From the NCBI RefSeq assembly GCF_001458295.1, contig NZ_CYUD01000002.1, positions 186,001 to 250,000 of the forward strand: a DNA stretch of 64,000 nt, given 5' to 3'. Of the stretch, positions 27,035 to 37,096 are shown piece by piece (positions within the stretch are counted from its first letter, which is position 1; each line of letters begins with the position of its first letter). This DNA is from Ruegeria denitrificans (GTDB lineage Bacteria > Pseudomonadota > Alphaproteobacteria > Rhodobacterales > Rhodobacteraceae). A program made the position numbers and the translations under genes. The notes below the pieces were generated by a model. That model saw nothing but the letters and a program-made list of their open reading frames with translations, searched no databases and was not told where the DNA came from.

Positions 27035-27609
27035 AGGGCGGCCTGCAGCTCGCGCACCGTGGACCCGTATCCGCCCATGTCGACATAGGCGGCTTCGTGC
27101 TCGGTCATCGGGCGCTCCAACGCCTCGTTCCGGTAAGGGAACCGCCCGAACTTGCGGATCACTTCGCGATGCGCCCGCGCGTGCAACAGGTTGCTTTGAT
27201 CGCTGTCGCTCATGTTTTGACACATAAGCCGGACACAGCGCTCCTGATCACACAGATTTTCCGAATGCATCATCGGCAGGTAAAAGAACTGCCGCGCAGG
27301 TTCGTCGATCTTGAGATCCCACCCTTTGTCCACCGCACATTTCGCGGCTGACAAAGCAGCGCGATCTGACGCGAATGCCTCGGCGCTGCCACGGAACATG
27401 TTGCGCGGAAACTGGTCCATCAGGATGATGTATGCAAGTGCCCCACTGGGGTACGTCAACCAAAGAGAAAATTTGCCTTCATTCGCGGCTTCCCAGGTGG
27501 TCAAAAACCGTTCGCGAATGTCCGCATCCAAGGCATCGTCTTGTAGATACCAACCCTTGGGACCAATCTCGTCTAACCAATAACTCAATACTTCTTCAGG
27601 ACTTGCCAT
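27031..27609 (-). CDS. DUF924 family protein
   Basis: 192-residue soluble, helix-rich protein of the DUF924 family. Family landmarks are LSYWLDEIGPKGWY at the N terminus, YIILMDQFPRNMFRGSAEAFASDRAAL in the middle and FFYLPMMHSENL further on. The fold is TPR-like in solved members, but a function has not been established. It lies tail to tail with the coiled-coil gene. Confidence 0.88.
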   Translation of the reverse strand: MASPEEVLSYWLDEIGPKGWYLQDDALDADIRERFLTTWEAANEGKFSLWLTYPSGALAYIILMDQFPRNMFRGSAEAFASDRAALSAAKCAVDKGWDLKIDEPARQFFYLPMMHSENLCDQERCVRLMCQNMSDSDQSNLLHARAHREVIRKFGRFPYRNEALERPMTEHEAAYVDMGGYGSTVRELQAAL

Positions 27610-27720
27610 TGCCCTTAAACTCCGTCGTGTTGCCCTCCCCAGGGACGTAAGATCATTTAAAGCTGTTTTACAGAAGTATTACAGTAAAAAATTGCAACAT
27701 TGGCGACATATTCCCGTGTC

Positions 27721-28992
27721 TTAGGCAATATGTTGCGTCTCGGCCTCGGCTTCGGCGGCTTCAATGGCGACCTCTTGCGCAACTTCGATCGCAACCGGCG
27801 ATGCCGTCGGATAGACATGAGACATGGTACCGGTTTCATCCACCGGGATCGCGGCACGCTGCGTCATGCGGTACATGGCGTAAACCGCCATCGTCGCAAG
27901 TAGCGCAGCGATGAACAGGAAGAACCCCTGAGGGCCAAAGACGCGGTCGCCCATCAACCAGCCCGTGATCAGTGGACCCGCAATCGCACCCAGACCGTTG
28001 ATGAACAACAGGCCGCCCGAGGCTGCAGCCATGTCTTCATGTTCAAGAAAGTCGTTCGTGTGGGCGAGCAAAAGCGAATACAGCGGGTTCGACATGCCGC
28101 CAATCACAAAGGCCGAGACGAGCAAAATCGGAAAGGCCAGTCCAAACAGCATCCCGGCAATTGCACCGCAGGCGCCTGTCACCGCAACCATCATAATCAA
28201 TACCCGGCGATCCATTCGGTCCGAAAACCAACCCAACGGGTATTGCAATACGACCGCCCCGACATAGAACGCGGCCACAAAGGTCGAAATCTCGGCCAGC
28301 GAAAACCCTGCCCGCGCGCCATAGACCGAGGCCATACCGAATTGTGCCGAGAACACGCCGCCCAACAGGAACATGCCCACGCAACCCAGCGGAGATTTTC
28401 CCATCAACTCGCGCAGGGTCATGGGTTTGGTGGTGTCAAAGGCCGGCGTTGGTGAGATCGAAAGCAGAATGGGCGCGAATGAGACCGAAACCAAGATGGA
28501 TGCGATTACAAAGGTCTCATATCCCGCTGGATCGCCCAGCAGCACCAGTGCCTGCGCACTGATAATCCCCGTCATCTGGAATATCATGTACAACGACAGA
28601 GCCTGCCCGCGGTTTTCATTGCTGGCCGCGTTGTTCAGCCAGCTTTCGGCGGTGACATACACCCCGGAAAAGCAGAAACCGATCACGACGCGGCCCAGAA
28701 TCCAGACCACGGGGTTCGTCATCATCGGGTAAAGGATCATGACAGCCGAGATGAAAGACGCCAGCGCGGCAAACACCCGTACATGGCCAACACGCCGGAT
28801 CATCTCGGGCGCAAGGCGCGACCCGCCGAGGAAGCCCAGAAAATAAGCCGACATTACGAATGACATCTCAAGGGTCGAAAAGCCCTCGATCTCTCCCCGG
28901 ACACCCAGAATCGTCCCTTGCAGACCGTTACCGACCATCAACAGGCCCATACCAAGAAGAAGCGCCCATGCGCTGGACAGGACCTGAATCAT
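27721..28992 (-). CDS. MFS transporter (YcaD-like)
   Basis: Inner-membrane transporter of 423 residues with 12 predicted helices. The N-terminal half has FSFVMSAYFLGFLGG-like spacing with SRLAPEMIRRVGHVRVF in loop 2-3, and GFCFSGVYVTAESWLNNAASNENRGQ, which is typical of the YcaD/MFS_1 group. The second half repeats the loop motif (FSDRMDRRVLI). A GGAGG lies 8 nt before the ATG. The substrate is unknown; there is no regulator or enzyme beside it to hint at one. Confidence 0.88.
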   Translation of the reverse strand: MIQVLSSAWALLLGMGLLMVGNGLQGTILGVRGEIEGFSTLEMSFVMSAYFLGFLGGSRLAPEMIRRVGHVRVFAALASFISAVMILYPMMTNPVVWILGRVVIGFCFSGVYVTAESWLNNAASNENRGQALSLYMIFQMTGIISAQALVLLGDPAGYETFVIASILVSVSFAPILLSISPTPAFDTTKPMTLRELMGKSPLGCVGMFLLGGVFSAQFGMASVYGARAGFSLAEISTFVAAFYVGAVVLQYPLGWFSDRMDRRVLIMMVAVTGACGAIAGMLFGLAFPILLVSAFVIGGMSNPLYSLLLAHTNDFLEHEDMAAASGGLLFINGLGAIAGPLITGWLMGDRVFGPQGFFLFIAALLATMAVYAMYRMTQRAAIPVDETGTMSHVYPTASPVAIEVAQEVAIEAAEAEAETQHIA

Positions 28993-29104
28993 TTGGGCCT
29001 CCGAAATATGCCGACCTGAACTCTGGATTCGCTTTTATATGAAAAACGGCTCTGATCGCGCTTGTCTACGACATTGCGAACGGACGATCCCGACAACGCG
29101 TCCC

Positions 29105-30151
29105 TTATGGGATCAAAAGCGACGCATCCCCATAAGAAAAGAATCGGTATTTCTGTTCAATCGCATGCGCATAGACATCGCGCATCCGGCCCTGCCCCAT
29201 CAACGCGGAAACAAGCATCAACAGTGTGGATTTCGGCAGGTGGAAATTGGTCATCAGCGCATCGGTCACGTGGAACTCGAAACCGGGATAGATGAAGATA
29301 TCAGTGTCGCCTTCCCAGGGTTCTATCTGCCCGGACCGCGAAGCACTTTCGATCAGGCGCAGGGCGGTTGTCCCCACGGGGATGACGCGCCCTCCGCCCG
29401 CTTTGGTGGCGCGGATTTCTTCGGCTGCTGTGGCGCTGACTTTGCCCCATTCGGCGTGCATCTTATGAGTGGTGACGTCCTCGACCTTGACGGGAAGGAA
29501 CGTGCCCGCCCCGACATGCAGCGTCACATGACTGATCGTCACGCCACGGGTCTCAAGCGCCTGCATCAACACTTGATCAAAGTGCAGCGACGCCGTGGGG
29601 GCCGCGACCGCCCCCGAATTGCGCGCCCAAATCGTCTGATAGTCGGTCTTGTCCTGTTCGTCTGCCGGACGCTTGGCCGCAATATAGGGCGGCAGGGGCA
29701 TTGCTCCGGCCTGTTCCAGCGCGGAGTCGAAATCCTCACCCATAAGGTTGAACCGCAGATAGGCTTGCCCATCCTCGACCCGCTCCAGCGTGGCGCTGAG
29801 GTCATCGGAGAACCTGATATCTTCGCCCAGCCTGACCTTTTTCAGCGGTTTGATCAGCGCCGCCCATGCGCCATCCGCCTGAGGTTCCAACAAGGTCGCT
29901 TCGATCGCGGCCGAAACCGGCCCTTGGGCGCTGTCGCGATGGCGACGGCCATTTAGCCGTGCTGGGATGACACGCGTGTCATTCAGCACCAGCCTGTCAC
30001 CGGGTTGCAGCCAGTCGGGCAGATCAAACACATGAGCATTCGATACCGTATCACCGTTGGCCACCAATAGCCGCGCGGACGATCGCGGGCTGGCCGGGCG
30101 CGTTGCAATCAGGTCTTCGGGCAGGTGGAAATCAAAATCGCTGAGTTTCAT
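29105..30151 (-). CDS. queA: S-adenosylmethionine:tRNA ribosyltransferase-isomerase
   Basis: Makes epoxyqueuosine in the tRNA anticodon by transferring and isomerising the ribose of S-adenosylmethionine. The 349 residues from [20 protein letters not shown] match the family length. Characteristic segments are [25 protein letters not shown] and [19 protein letters not shown] [26 protein letters not shown] longer frame (to 30238) would overlap the upstream gene, so ATG at 30151 is preferred. It follows the AsmA-like gene by 43 nt. Confidence 0.95.
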   Translation of the reverse strand: MKLSDFDFHLPEDLIATRPASPRSSARLLVANGDTVSNAHVFDLPDWLQPGDRLVLNDTRVIPARLNGRRHRDSAQGPVSAAIEATLLEPQADGAWAALIKPLKKVRLGEDIRFSDDLSATLERVEDGQAYLRFNLMGEDFDSALEQAGAMPLPPYIAAKRPADEQDKTDYQTIWARNSGAVAAPTASLHFDQVLMQALETRGVTISHVTLHVGAGTFLPVKVEDVTTHKMHAEWGKVSATAAEEIRATKAGGGRVIPVGTTALRLIESASRSGQIEPWEGDTDIFIYPGFEFHVTDALMTNFHLPKSTLLMLVSALMGQGRMRDVYAHAIEQKYRFFSYGDASLLIP

Positions 30152-30194
30152 GGCCGCGCCATACCCTGCCTTTTCAGATTCGGCCACCGTCTGA

Positions 30195-33100
30195 TCACCG
30201 GTCGGATGGTGGTGATCCAAACGTCTTTTTGGGTTCATCCGGTTTCACGGTTTGCGCGTTGGGACCATCGGATACAGTCGGCGCCGGAGTCCGCAGCAGG
30301 TTGCGCAGGAAAAGGGGGGCCAGTCCGGACAGCGGATTGACCGACACTTTCGGCTGCCGCAGCGGTCCGGTCAGAGTATAATTAAAGCCAATCACGCCCT
30401 CGCCCTTCTTGGTGAAAACGCTGCCGATGGCATTCACCAGATAGATCGGCGAAATAGCTCCGCGCAGGTTCAGCGTTTCGGTAATCGTGTTAATTGTGCC
30501 GTCAAAAGACAAACCCATTGATGGTCCAACGGCACTACCGCTCAGGACTTTGACCTCTGTCGGAGTGATGCGCATTCGGCTTTCGATGGACGAGAAAAAG
30601 ATACCCTGCCCCGCCATTTCATTGACCAGACCAACCAGGCTGATGGCGTTCAGCAGCGCGGCCATGGCAGGGGCATCCTTGATGTAGGTATTGGTGATTT
30701 TCGCGATGACGTCGTAATTGCCGGGCCCCGCGACCGGTTCCAATTGCACGTTCAATGACCCACTTCGTGCCTGCGTGATCATCCCTGCAGAACGCAAGAC
30801 CGCCCCGGCATCCCCAGAGGTCAACGTTACTGCGCTGCGATTGGAGCGGGGGGCAACTTGCCCACGCACGGGTGCGCCTCCATTCACGCTGGCCGTGAAA
30901 GCGCCCCTGACTCCTCCGGTGGTTTGAAAGTCACCCTTGAACCCGGTCAGGGCTATGGTCTCGGTCACTTGCAGGCGGTCCAGCGTCACGTCCATCCGGG
31001 GTCCGGGGCCGGAACCACCACCCCCGCTGCTACTGCCAAAAGTCGCACGACCCAGGTTCATCACTCCGCCCAATACCCGGATGTCCGGCACCGCGCCGCC
31101 ACGATTGATCAACTCGGCCGGAACCGCCAGCCAGTTACCCAGATCAAACGAGCTGAACTGAACGCGGTCGAAATCACCCTCATTAAACGAGATCGACGCA
31201 GAAGTGCGCAATCCAGCCGCCTCCAGCTTCAGCTCATCCACGCGCAGGTTTTCTCCTAACGTAGCCTCAAGCGTCATGGTGCCGGTCGTGCCAGCCCCCT
31301 TGCGCCAACCCAGTTCGGGAACAGCCAACCCAACGCCTTGCAGGTCCGAGGATGCAGTCAGTCTAGGCGGTGCCCCAGCACCGATACCCAGTGCAATGTC
31401 CGCCGTGCCCTGCCCTGTCAGCATTCCCTGTGGCAACCCGGCGTTCAACTCGGTCATCAACCGAGGGGACAATTCGATCTGCCCCGTCATTTCACTACGC
31501 TGAGCTTCGGTGCCACCGATTGGCTGCCTCCATGTTCCCCGAATGGGAACGTCGCCAAACAATCCATCGCCAGAAATTTCTACTCCGGCCTGGTTGCCCT
31601 CAAGCGCCAGTTGGTCGGCGCTGACTGAAAATCCCGGAACCAGCCTATCACTTTGGACATTGTCGACCTCACCGAGGAAGTGAAATTCTGTATCTTCGAA
31701 TTTCAGCCCCTTCTTCATTGGCAGAGCCAACGTTCCGGCCAGATTTACAGTGCCCTCGGCCAGATCAACCGGCAAATTCGCTTTGGTCAGCAAGCTAAGT
31801 GGAGGTCGGTCAAGAAACGACAATGCCGCTGTCGTGCTGCCTTTGGCGGCCACCCGGGTAATCGACGGGGAGAGCTCTTTGATAGAGGTATCCGGGATGA
31901 TGAAGGATGTGCCCGTGGCGTCTACTGCGCCCCCTTCATCCGCGATGACAACGCCCGATTCCGCTGTTGCCGTAAAGCGGCGATTGATCAGACTGGCCTG
32001 TCCCTGTGCATTCTCAAGTGGTGGTAAGGTCTTGGCGAACCTGATTTTTGCATTGTCGAAACCGAAGTCCAGATAAATATCGGGCTTGCTACCGGGCCGC
32101 AGACGCAAGGCGAAATCGACATCCGAGAATTGCCCTTCATACAAGTTTTCCTCGACCCAAAGCCGCGGCTTTGACGCCAGGCGTTCGGGCCAGTAATTCA
32201 ACAGCTCATCCCCGTTCATGCTGTCCAGATGCGCCTCAAGTTGCGCCGCCCAACCTCGGGATTCACCTGTCAGTTTGCCCGAGCCCAACAACCGATAGTT
32301 GGCATCTTCGATCGTGATCTGACCCAGTCGCAAATCGAACGGTGCCAGGTTCATTTTCATATCCAGTTCAGCGCGTGCCAATTTCAGCGGTTCCGGGAAC
32401 AGGTCAGCTGGATTGATGTTGATATTGCTGAGGCTTAGCTGCGACGTCAGACTGTCCAGCGCGCCGTTTTCGATACCGTGTAGAAACGCCTTGCCTTCGG
32501 CCTGCAAAGCCCCCCATGCCGAAACCACTGAGACTTCGTTGAAATCAAGTTCCTCCTGAGTGGGGGTATAGGTGAAATAGGTTCTGGCGGACTCGAACGG
32601 AATGGGGCGCGTTTCTTGCGTTGGCTGCACCACACCGGCCCCAAGGTTCAGCGTTGCGAACAGCGGCCCCAAGGCAGCGTTACTGTCAATGCTGCCGCGC
32701 AACGCCCCTGAAATCGGTGCCTTGAGGACCTGCAGCCACGACAAGGCAACACTTTGACTGGCGATATCTTCAGTCGGCAGATCGGTAATTGAAATGCCGA
32801 ACTCCGCCTGAGGTGTGCCCAGAACACTGGTATAATTCGCCTCGATCGAACTGGCATAGTCGCGGCCGGTCAGAACAGAGAACCCTGTGGCAAGATGCAT
32901 CTCATCCCCGGTTCTGGTCGCGGTGATATGCCCCCCGTCGAAAACCCAGGCCCGACCAAGACGCAGATCCTGATAGTCCAGCGTCAGCGATTCCAACTCG
33001 ACAGAGCGCAGCCCCGACAGGATCGGAGACAGAAACACATCGTCGGATTGCTCGATCAACTGGGCCAGATTCGGTGCCTGCTGTACCGGGGTACTGCCCG

Positions 33101-33584
33101 AGCCAACGGTCAGCGACAATGCCCCGTCCAGCCCCCGGGTCAAGGCGATCTGAGCATCGCGAAGGATAATGCGGCGCGGACGAATTTGCCCCCGCAAAAG
33201 CCCACGCATGGATAGTCGGGTGCGCAGGTCCGAAACCTGCGCAATCTGCTGCCCAGCCGCGTCACTGATGGTCACGTCAGTCAGTTGCAGACGGGGGCGC
33301 CATTCTTCGTTCACGATAAAACTAGCGTCACCGAAACTGAATTTCAGCCCCCCAAGGCTGTGTTCAAGGCGCTGCTCAACTTGCTTTCTCAGCCACTCAG
33401 GAGCGTGCAGATTCTGACCGAACAGAAAAAACCAGCCCGCAAATACTAACAGTCCCAGAGACAGAACTGTCCAACCAGAAAAATGCGCGGCAATACGGCG
33501 ACGCGACCGGCGACGCCGGGGTTTATTGGACTGCTGAGCACTTTTTTCCTCGTGCTGCACCAATTTTCTATCCACGTCTTCCAA
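30195..33584 (-). CDS. Large AsmA/YhdP-like envelope protein
   Basis: 1129 residues with a short basic cytoplasmic N terminus ([13 protein letters not shown]), one membrane helix (about 38-55) and a very long periplasmic part rich in beta-strand repeats. The N-terminal region ([27 protein letters not shown]) and C-terminal region ([31 protein letters not shown]) fit the DUF3971/AsmA-like C-terminal family, which includes YhdP and TamB-like proteins. Such proteins are thought to bridge the envelope and help phospholipid transport to the outer membrane. Function here is inferred from that family only. Confidence 0.85.
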   Translation of the reverse strand: MEDVDRKLVQHEEKSAQQSNKPRRRRSRRRIAAHFSGWTVLSLGLLVFAGWFFLFGQNLHAPEWLRKQVEQRLEHSLGGLKFSFGDASFIVNEEWRPRLQLTDVTISDAAGQQIAQVSDLRTRLSMRGLLRGQIRPRRIILRDAQIALTRGLDGALSLTVGSGSTPVQQAPNLAQLIEQSDDVFLSPILSGLRSVELESLTLDYQDLRLGRAWVFDGGHITATRTGDEMHLATGFSVLTGRDYASSIEANYTSVLGTPQAEFGISITDLPTEDIASQSVALSWLQVLKAPISGALRGSIDSNAALGPLFATLNLGAGVVQPTQETRPIPFESARTYFTYTPTQEELDFNEVSVVSAWGALQAEGKAFLHGIENGALDSLTSQLSLSNININPADLFPEPLKLARAELDMKMNLAPFDLRLGQITIEDANYRLLGSGKLTGESRGWAAQLEAHLDSMNGDELLNYWPERLASKPRLWVEENLYEGQFSDVDFALRLRPGSKPDIYLDFGFDNAKIRFAKTLPPLENAQGQASLINRRFTATAESGVVIADEGGAVDATGTSFIIPDTSIKELSPSITRVAAKGSTTAALSFLDRPPLSLLTKANLPVDLAEGTVNLAGTLALPMKKGLKFEDTEFHFLGEVDNVQSDRLVPGFSVSADQLALEGNQAGVEISGDGLFGDVPIRGTWRQPIGGTEAQRSEMTGQIELSPRLMTELNAGLPQGMLTGQGTADIALGIGAGAPPRLTASSDLQGVGLAVPELGWRKGAGTTGTMTLEATLGENLRVDELKLEAAGLRTSASISFNEGDFDRVQFSSFDLGNWLAVPAELINRGGAVPDIRVLGGVMNLGRATFGSSSGGGGSGPGPRMDVTLDRLQVTETIALTGFKGDFQTTGGVRGAFTASVNGGAPVRGQVAPRSNRSAVTLTSGDAGAVLRSAGMITQARSGSLNVQLEPVAGPGNYDVIAKITNTYIKDAPAMAALLNAISLVGLVNEMAGQGIFFSSIESRMRITPTEVKVLSGSAVGPSMGLSFDGTINTITETLNLRGAISPIYLVNAIGSVFTKKGEGVIGFNYTLTGPLRQPKVSVNPLSGLAPLFLRNLLRTPAPTVSDGPNAQTVKPDEPKKTFGSPPSDR

Positions 33585-33643
33585 CCCGCTCGTGCCGCCC
33601 TATGATCACGGGCAGCCCATAAAAAACTTTAGCGGAGTTTCCA

Positions 33644-34105
33644 ATGCCCGACGTTTCAGACATCGCCCCTGATTTCACTTTGCCCCGCGACGGAGGCGGC
33701 GAGGTCACCTTGTCAGCCCTGCGCGGCGGAACCGTCGTTTTGTTCTTCTATCCTCGTGATGATACGCCGGGCTGCACCAAGGAATCCATCGGTTTCTCGG
33801 AACAACTTCAAGACTTTGGTGATGCGGGCGCTCACGTTTTCGGCATTTCACGGGACAGCATCGCCAAGCACGACAAATTCGTGGCCAAGCACAACCTGAC
33901 CACACCACTGTTGTCGGACGAAGGCTCGACCGTTTGCGAGGATTACGGCGTGTGGGTGGAAAAGAACATGTACGGCAAGAAATCGATGGGCATTCAGCGC
34001 TCGACCTTCGTGATCGACGCCGAAGGTAAGATCGTCAAAGTCTGGCGCAAGGTCAAAGTGCCCGGACACGTGGAGGAAGTGCTGGAGGCCGTGCGCGCCC
34101 TGTAA
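33644..34105 (+). CDS. bcp: Bcp/PrxQ-type peroxiredoxin
   Basis: Thioredoxin-dependent thiol peroxidase of 153 residues. The peroxidatic Cys lies in FYPRDDTPGCTKESIGF with the conserved Pro-x-x-Thr-x-x-Cys pattern; GVWVEKNMYGKKSMGIQRSTFVID is typical of the family. The resolving Cys found five residues later in E. coli Bcp is an Ile here, so the enzyme may use the other Cys (TVCEDYG) or work as a 1-Cys enzyme. It is the first gene of a plus-strand run with the ferritin-like gene 58 nt on. Confidence 0.93.
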   Translation: MPDVSDIAPDFTLPRDGGGEVTLSALRGGTVVLFFYPRDDTPGCTKESIGFSEQLQDFGDAGAHVFGISRDSIAKHDKFVAKHNLTTPLLSDEGSTVCEDYGVWVEKNMYGKKSMGIQRSTFVIDAEGKIVKVWRKVKVPGHVEEVLEAVRAL

Positions 34106-34163
34106 CCCTCTCGACCACAGTCGCCATCCGGTCTAAGAGCCGTGTGCAATCAAGCGGAGAAAC

Positions 34164-35003
34164 ATGGTGTCCAAGACGCTGACTCAGATGGCGACCGAGG
34201 TTCTGACCACGGCGAATGGGCGGGAAAAAACTGCCCTGTCCAAACGCTATGCCGCCGCATGGTTTGCATCGCGCAAAGGCGACGCGCCCGCGATTGAGAT
34301 CGGCACCGCCACCCCGCCGCTACAACCTGCGCGCCCGGACCGTCCCGAACTGCTATCCCCGCGCGAGGTGCCAAAACGGAAACCGGGTACCGAGGCGGGC
34401 CGTATCGCTTTGTTGCACGCCGTCGCGCATATTGAACTGAATGCGGTCGATCTGCATTGGGATATCATCGCTCGCTTTGGTCATGTGCCGATACCGGTCG
34501 GGTTCTATGACGACTGGGTTAAATGCGCCGAAGAGGAATCGCGCCATTTCGAGATGGTGTGCGATTGCCTCGAATCCGTGGGCAGCCACTATGGCGCCCT
34601 GCCTGCCCATGCCGGTATGTGGCGCGCGGCTGAGGACACCGCCGAGGATCTGATGGGCCGTTTGGCCGTGGTTCCGATGGTGCTTGAGGCACGCGGGCTG
34701 GACGTGACCCCCGGCATGATCGACATCTTCCGCAAGGCCAAGGACGAACATGCCATTGCGGCGCTGGAAGTCATCTATGCCGAAGAGGTTGGACATGTGG
34801 CCTATGGCTCGAAGTGGTTTCATTTCCTTTGCGGGCGCGAGAATGCTGATCCCAAAGATGTGTTCCACCAGCTAGTCCGACAATATTTTCACGGCGTCCT
34901 GAAACCGCCTTTCAACGAAGAAAAACGCGCCGAAGCCGGATTACCCCCTGATTTTTACTGGCCTCTGACCGAAGACCTGCCCGCGCCCGGCTCGGCGCAA
35001 TAA
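34164..35003 (+). CDS. Ferritin-like DUF455 family protein
   Basis: 279-residue helical protein of the ferritin-like superfamily. Candidate di-iron ligands occur in repeated Glu/His motifs: LLHAVAHIELNAVDLHWDI, CAEEESRHFEMVCDCLES, DEHAIAALEVIYAEEVGHVAYG. DUF455 proteins have no fully settled role; some are related to tRNA-modifying MiaE-like enzymes. GGAGA precedes the ATG. A hairpin follows the gene. Confidence 0.85.
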   Translation: MVSKTLTQMATEVLTTANGREKTALSKRYAAAWFASRKGDAPAIEIGTATPPLQPARPDRPELLSPREVPKRKPGTEAGRIALLHAVAHIELNAVDLHWDIIARFGHVPIPVGFYDDWVKCAEEESRHFEMVCDCLESVGSHYGALPAHAGMWRAAEDTAEDLMGRLAVVPMVLEARGLDVTPGMIDIFRKAKDEHAIAALEVIYAEEVGHVAYGSKWFHFLCGRENADPKDVFHQLVRQYFHGVLKPPFNEEKRAEAGLPPDFYWPLTEDLPAPGSAQ

Positions 35004-35031
35004 ACGCATGCAACTTGACGTTATCGGCAAT

Positions 35032-35054
35032 TTCCCGCCGAGTTTTGGCGGGAA
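35032..35054 (+). terminator. Hairpin after the DUF455 gene
   Basis: TTCCCGCC / GGCGGGAA, 8 bp perfect with a 7-nt loop, 28 nt after the stop. It lacks a T tract, so termination is possible but not certain. Confidence 0.45.
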
Positions 35055-35183
35055 TAATGGGGTTTCTTGTGTGAACTAGTTTACAAACTTGCCCAAATCA
35101 CGCGCGCCCTCTATGCACTTCGCCCAAGGGACGGCTATCACTCACGACCGGTCCCGAATCTTGGGGATGAGAGGTGAAGACGC

Positions 35184-36509
35184 GTGCGAACCCGTCTGGC
35201 AATCAAACTACACTCAATGCTCGAGCGGCATTTCCCGGAGCGCCGGGTTTTTCTGAAATCTGATAACGACACGCGGTTTATCCGGCTCAGCTCGGAAACG
35301 CAGATTTTCGCCGTCGCCGGCGTTGCGGTGTTCGTTGGCTGGACGGCGGTTGCCACGGCAATTTTGCTGATGGACAGCATCGGATCGGGCAATTTCCGTG
35401 AACAGGCCAAACGCGATCAGGCAACCTATCAAGACCGACTGAATATCCTATCGACCGAGCGGGACACCCGCGCTCAAGAGGCGCTGGCCGCGCAGGATCG
35501 TTTTAACGCGGCGCTGGAACAAATCTCGGCGATGCAGTCGGAACTGCTGGCCTCGGAAAACCGCCGCCGCGAACTGGAAACCGGAATCGAAGTGATCCAG
35601 ACCACTTTGCGCGCCACCATGAAGCAGCGCGAAGAAGCCCGTACCGAGTTGGCTAGCATGCAGGTCGAATCCGATGACGGCGACACGTACGTGCCTGCTC
35701 TGGCCGACCCCGAGCAGATGAATTTCATGACCGACGCGCTGGTCCGCACCGCACAGGAGCGCGATAAAATTGCCACCGACGCAAAGGACGCGCTGGCGCA
35801 GCGCGATGAGCTTGAGCTGGAAATCCGGCTGATGCAGGAGCGCAGCGACGAGATCTTCCGGCAGCTGGAAGAGGCGATGGTGATCTCGGTCGAACCGCTG
35901 GATAAGATGTTCCGCGAGGCCGGTATGCCCACCGACCGAATTATCGAAGAGGTCCGCCGCGGCTATAGCGGCATGGGCGGCCCTCTGATCCCGATTTCTT
36001 TCAGCACGCGCGGTGAGGATCTGACCCCCGACGAAATCCGCGCAAATGTCCTGCTGCAACAGATGGACCAGCTGAACCTGTACCGCATCGCCGCCGAAAA
36101 GGCCCCCTTTGCCAGCCCGGTACGCGATGTGGTGCGCTATACCAGCGGCTACGGCACCCGCCGCGACCCGAAAACCGGTGGCCGGCGTATGCATAACGGT
36201 GCGGATTTTGCCGGAGCTCATGGAACCGACATCTTTGCCACTGCCGACGGCGTTGTAACTCATGCAGGCTGGCAATCCGGTTTCGGCAGGTTGGTAAAAA
36301 TCAAGCACGCCTTCGGGGTTGAGACTCTTTACGCTCATAATACCAATATCCGGGTCAAGGTTGGCCAAAGGGTCTCGCGCGGGGATCATATTGCTGATAT
36401 GGGTAGCACCGGACGGTCTACCGGCACGCATCTGCACTATGAGGTTCGCGTCGACGGTGTACCAAGAAATCCAATGACTTACATCAAGGCTGCGAGAAAT
36501 GTTTTCTAA
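35184..36509 (+). CDS. M23 peptidoglycan endopeptidase with coiled coil
   Basis: Envelope protease of 441 residues. A membrane anchor lies at about 45-65 (IFAVAGVAVFVGWTAVATAILLM), followed by a long coiled coil (about 75-250) and a C-terminal M23 (LytM) domain. Zinc-site motifs are complete: RRMHNGADFAG (His, Asp) and GTHLHYEVR (HxH). The architecture resembles activators or hydrolases such as EnvC/MepM. It starts with GTG, preceded by AGAGGTGAAG. Its last 11 bases overlap the bactofilin gene. M23-bactofilin pairs are recurrent in proteobacteria and act in cell-shape control. Confidence 0.92.
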   Translation: MRTRLAIKLHSMLERHFPERRVFLKSDNDTRFIRLSSETQIFAVAGVAVFVGWTAVATAILLMDSIGSGNFREQAKRDQATYQDRLNILSTERDTRAQEALAAQDRFNAALEQISAMQSELLASENRRRELETGIEVIQTTLRATMKQREEARTELASMQVESDDGDTYVPALADPEQMNFMTDALVRTAQERDKIATDAKDALAQRDELELEIRLMQERSDEIFRQLEEAMVISVEPLDKMFREAGMPTDRIIEEVRRGYSGMGGPLIPISFSTRGEDLTPDEIRANVLLQQMDQLNLYRIAAEKAPFASPVRDVVRYTSGYGTRRDPKTGGRRMHNGADFAGAHGTDIFATADGVVTHAGWQSGFGRLVKIKHAFGVETLYAHNTNIRVKVGQRVSRGDHIADMGSTGRSTGTHLHYEVRVDGVPRNPMTYIKAARNVF

Positions 36510-36999
36510 GAGCAAAATCAACGAGCCCGCATCCGACGCCCCCGAGACAGCAAAACCAGCTGCCCCGGCGACACCGGCTGCCCCTACTCCGGCGGAAACC
36601 AAGGCTAGTACCGCGCCCAAACCCAAGCCTCCGGCATCGGTTCTGTCCTCGGATCTGCACATCACGGGCAACCTGAAGACAACGGGCGACATCCAGGTCG
36701 AAGGCACAGTCGAAGGCGACATTCGCGCGCATCTGCTGACCATCGGCGAAACCGCGACCATCAAGGGCGAAGTCACCGCAGATGACGTCGTGATCAACGG
36801 CCGCATCGTGGGCCGCGTGCGTGGCCTGAAGGTGCGTCTGACCTCGTCCGCCCGTGTCGAAGGCGATATCATCCACAAGACCATCGCCATCGAAAGCGGT
36901 GCGCATTTCGAAGGTTCGGTGCAGCGTCAGGACGATCCGCTGAACCCGGGCCGCAGCGGCAAGTCGGGTGCCAACCCGGCAGCCGAGGTCAAGCAGTAA
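36499..36999 (+). CDS. Bactofilin
   Basis: Polymer-forming cytoskeletal protein of 166 residues. An Ala/Pro-rich N-terminal tail (about 10-50) precedes the beta-helical bactofilin (DUF583) core at about 52-140, with repeated strands such as LHITGNLKTTGDIQVEGTVEGDI, GEVTADDVVINGRIVGRV and ARVEGDIIHKTIAIESGAHFEG. Bactofilins assemble without nucleotide at the membrane and recruit peptidoglycan enzymes. Overlap with the upstream M23 gene implies joint expression and a likely functional pair. Confidence 0.93.
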   Translation: MFSKSKINEPASDAPETAKPAAPATPAAPTPAETKASTAPKPKPPASVLSSDLHITGNLKTTGDIQVEGTVEGDIRAHLLTIGETATIKGEVTADDVVINGRIVGRVRGLKVRLTSSARVEGDIIHKTIAIESGAHFEGSVQRQDDPLNPGRSGKSGANPAAEVKQ

Positions 37000-37024
37000 C
37001 GCTGACCCTATTTCCGAATGGTCA

Positions 37025-37057
37025 AACGCCGCGGGTCAGCCCGCGGCGTTTTTCTTT
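37025..37057 (+). terminator. Intrinsic terminator after the bactofilin gene
   Basis: AACGCCGCGGG / CCCGCGGCGTT, 11 bp perfect, 4-nt loop, followed by TTTTCTTTT. Strong intrinsic terminator ending the M23-bactofilin operon. Confidence 0.93.
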
Positions 37058-37096
37058 TGCCCTTGCTGGCCGCTGTGGTCGGTATAGGGTTCTGTC

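Noticed and set aside
35077..35090. TAGTTTA half-site resembling the pdh/lpd operator
   Set aside because: The second arm with 4-base spacing is absent, so it is not the same operator.
35448..36890. Long minus-strand frame opposite the M23 peptidase and bactofilin genes
   Set aside because: Antisense to two recognisable genes, with no signal or family motif.
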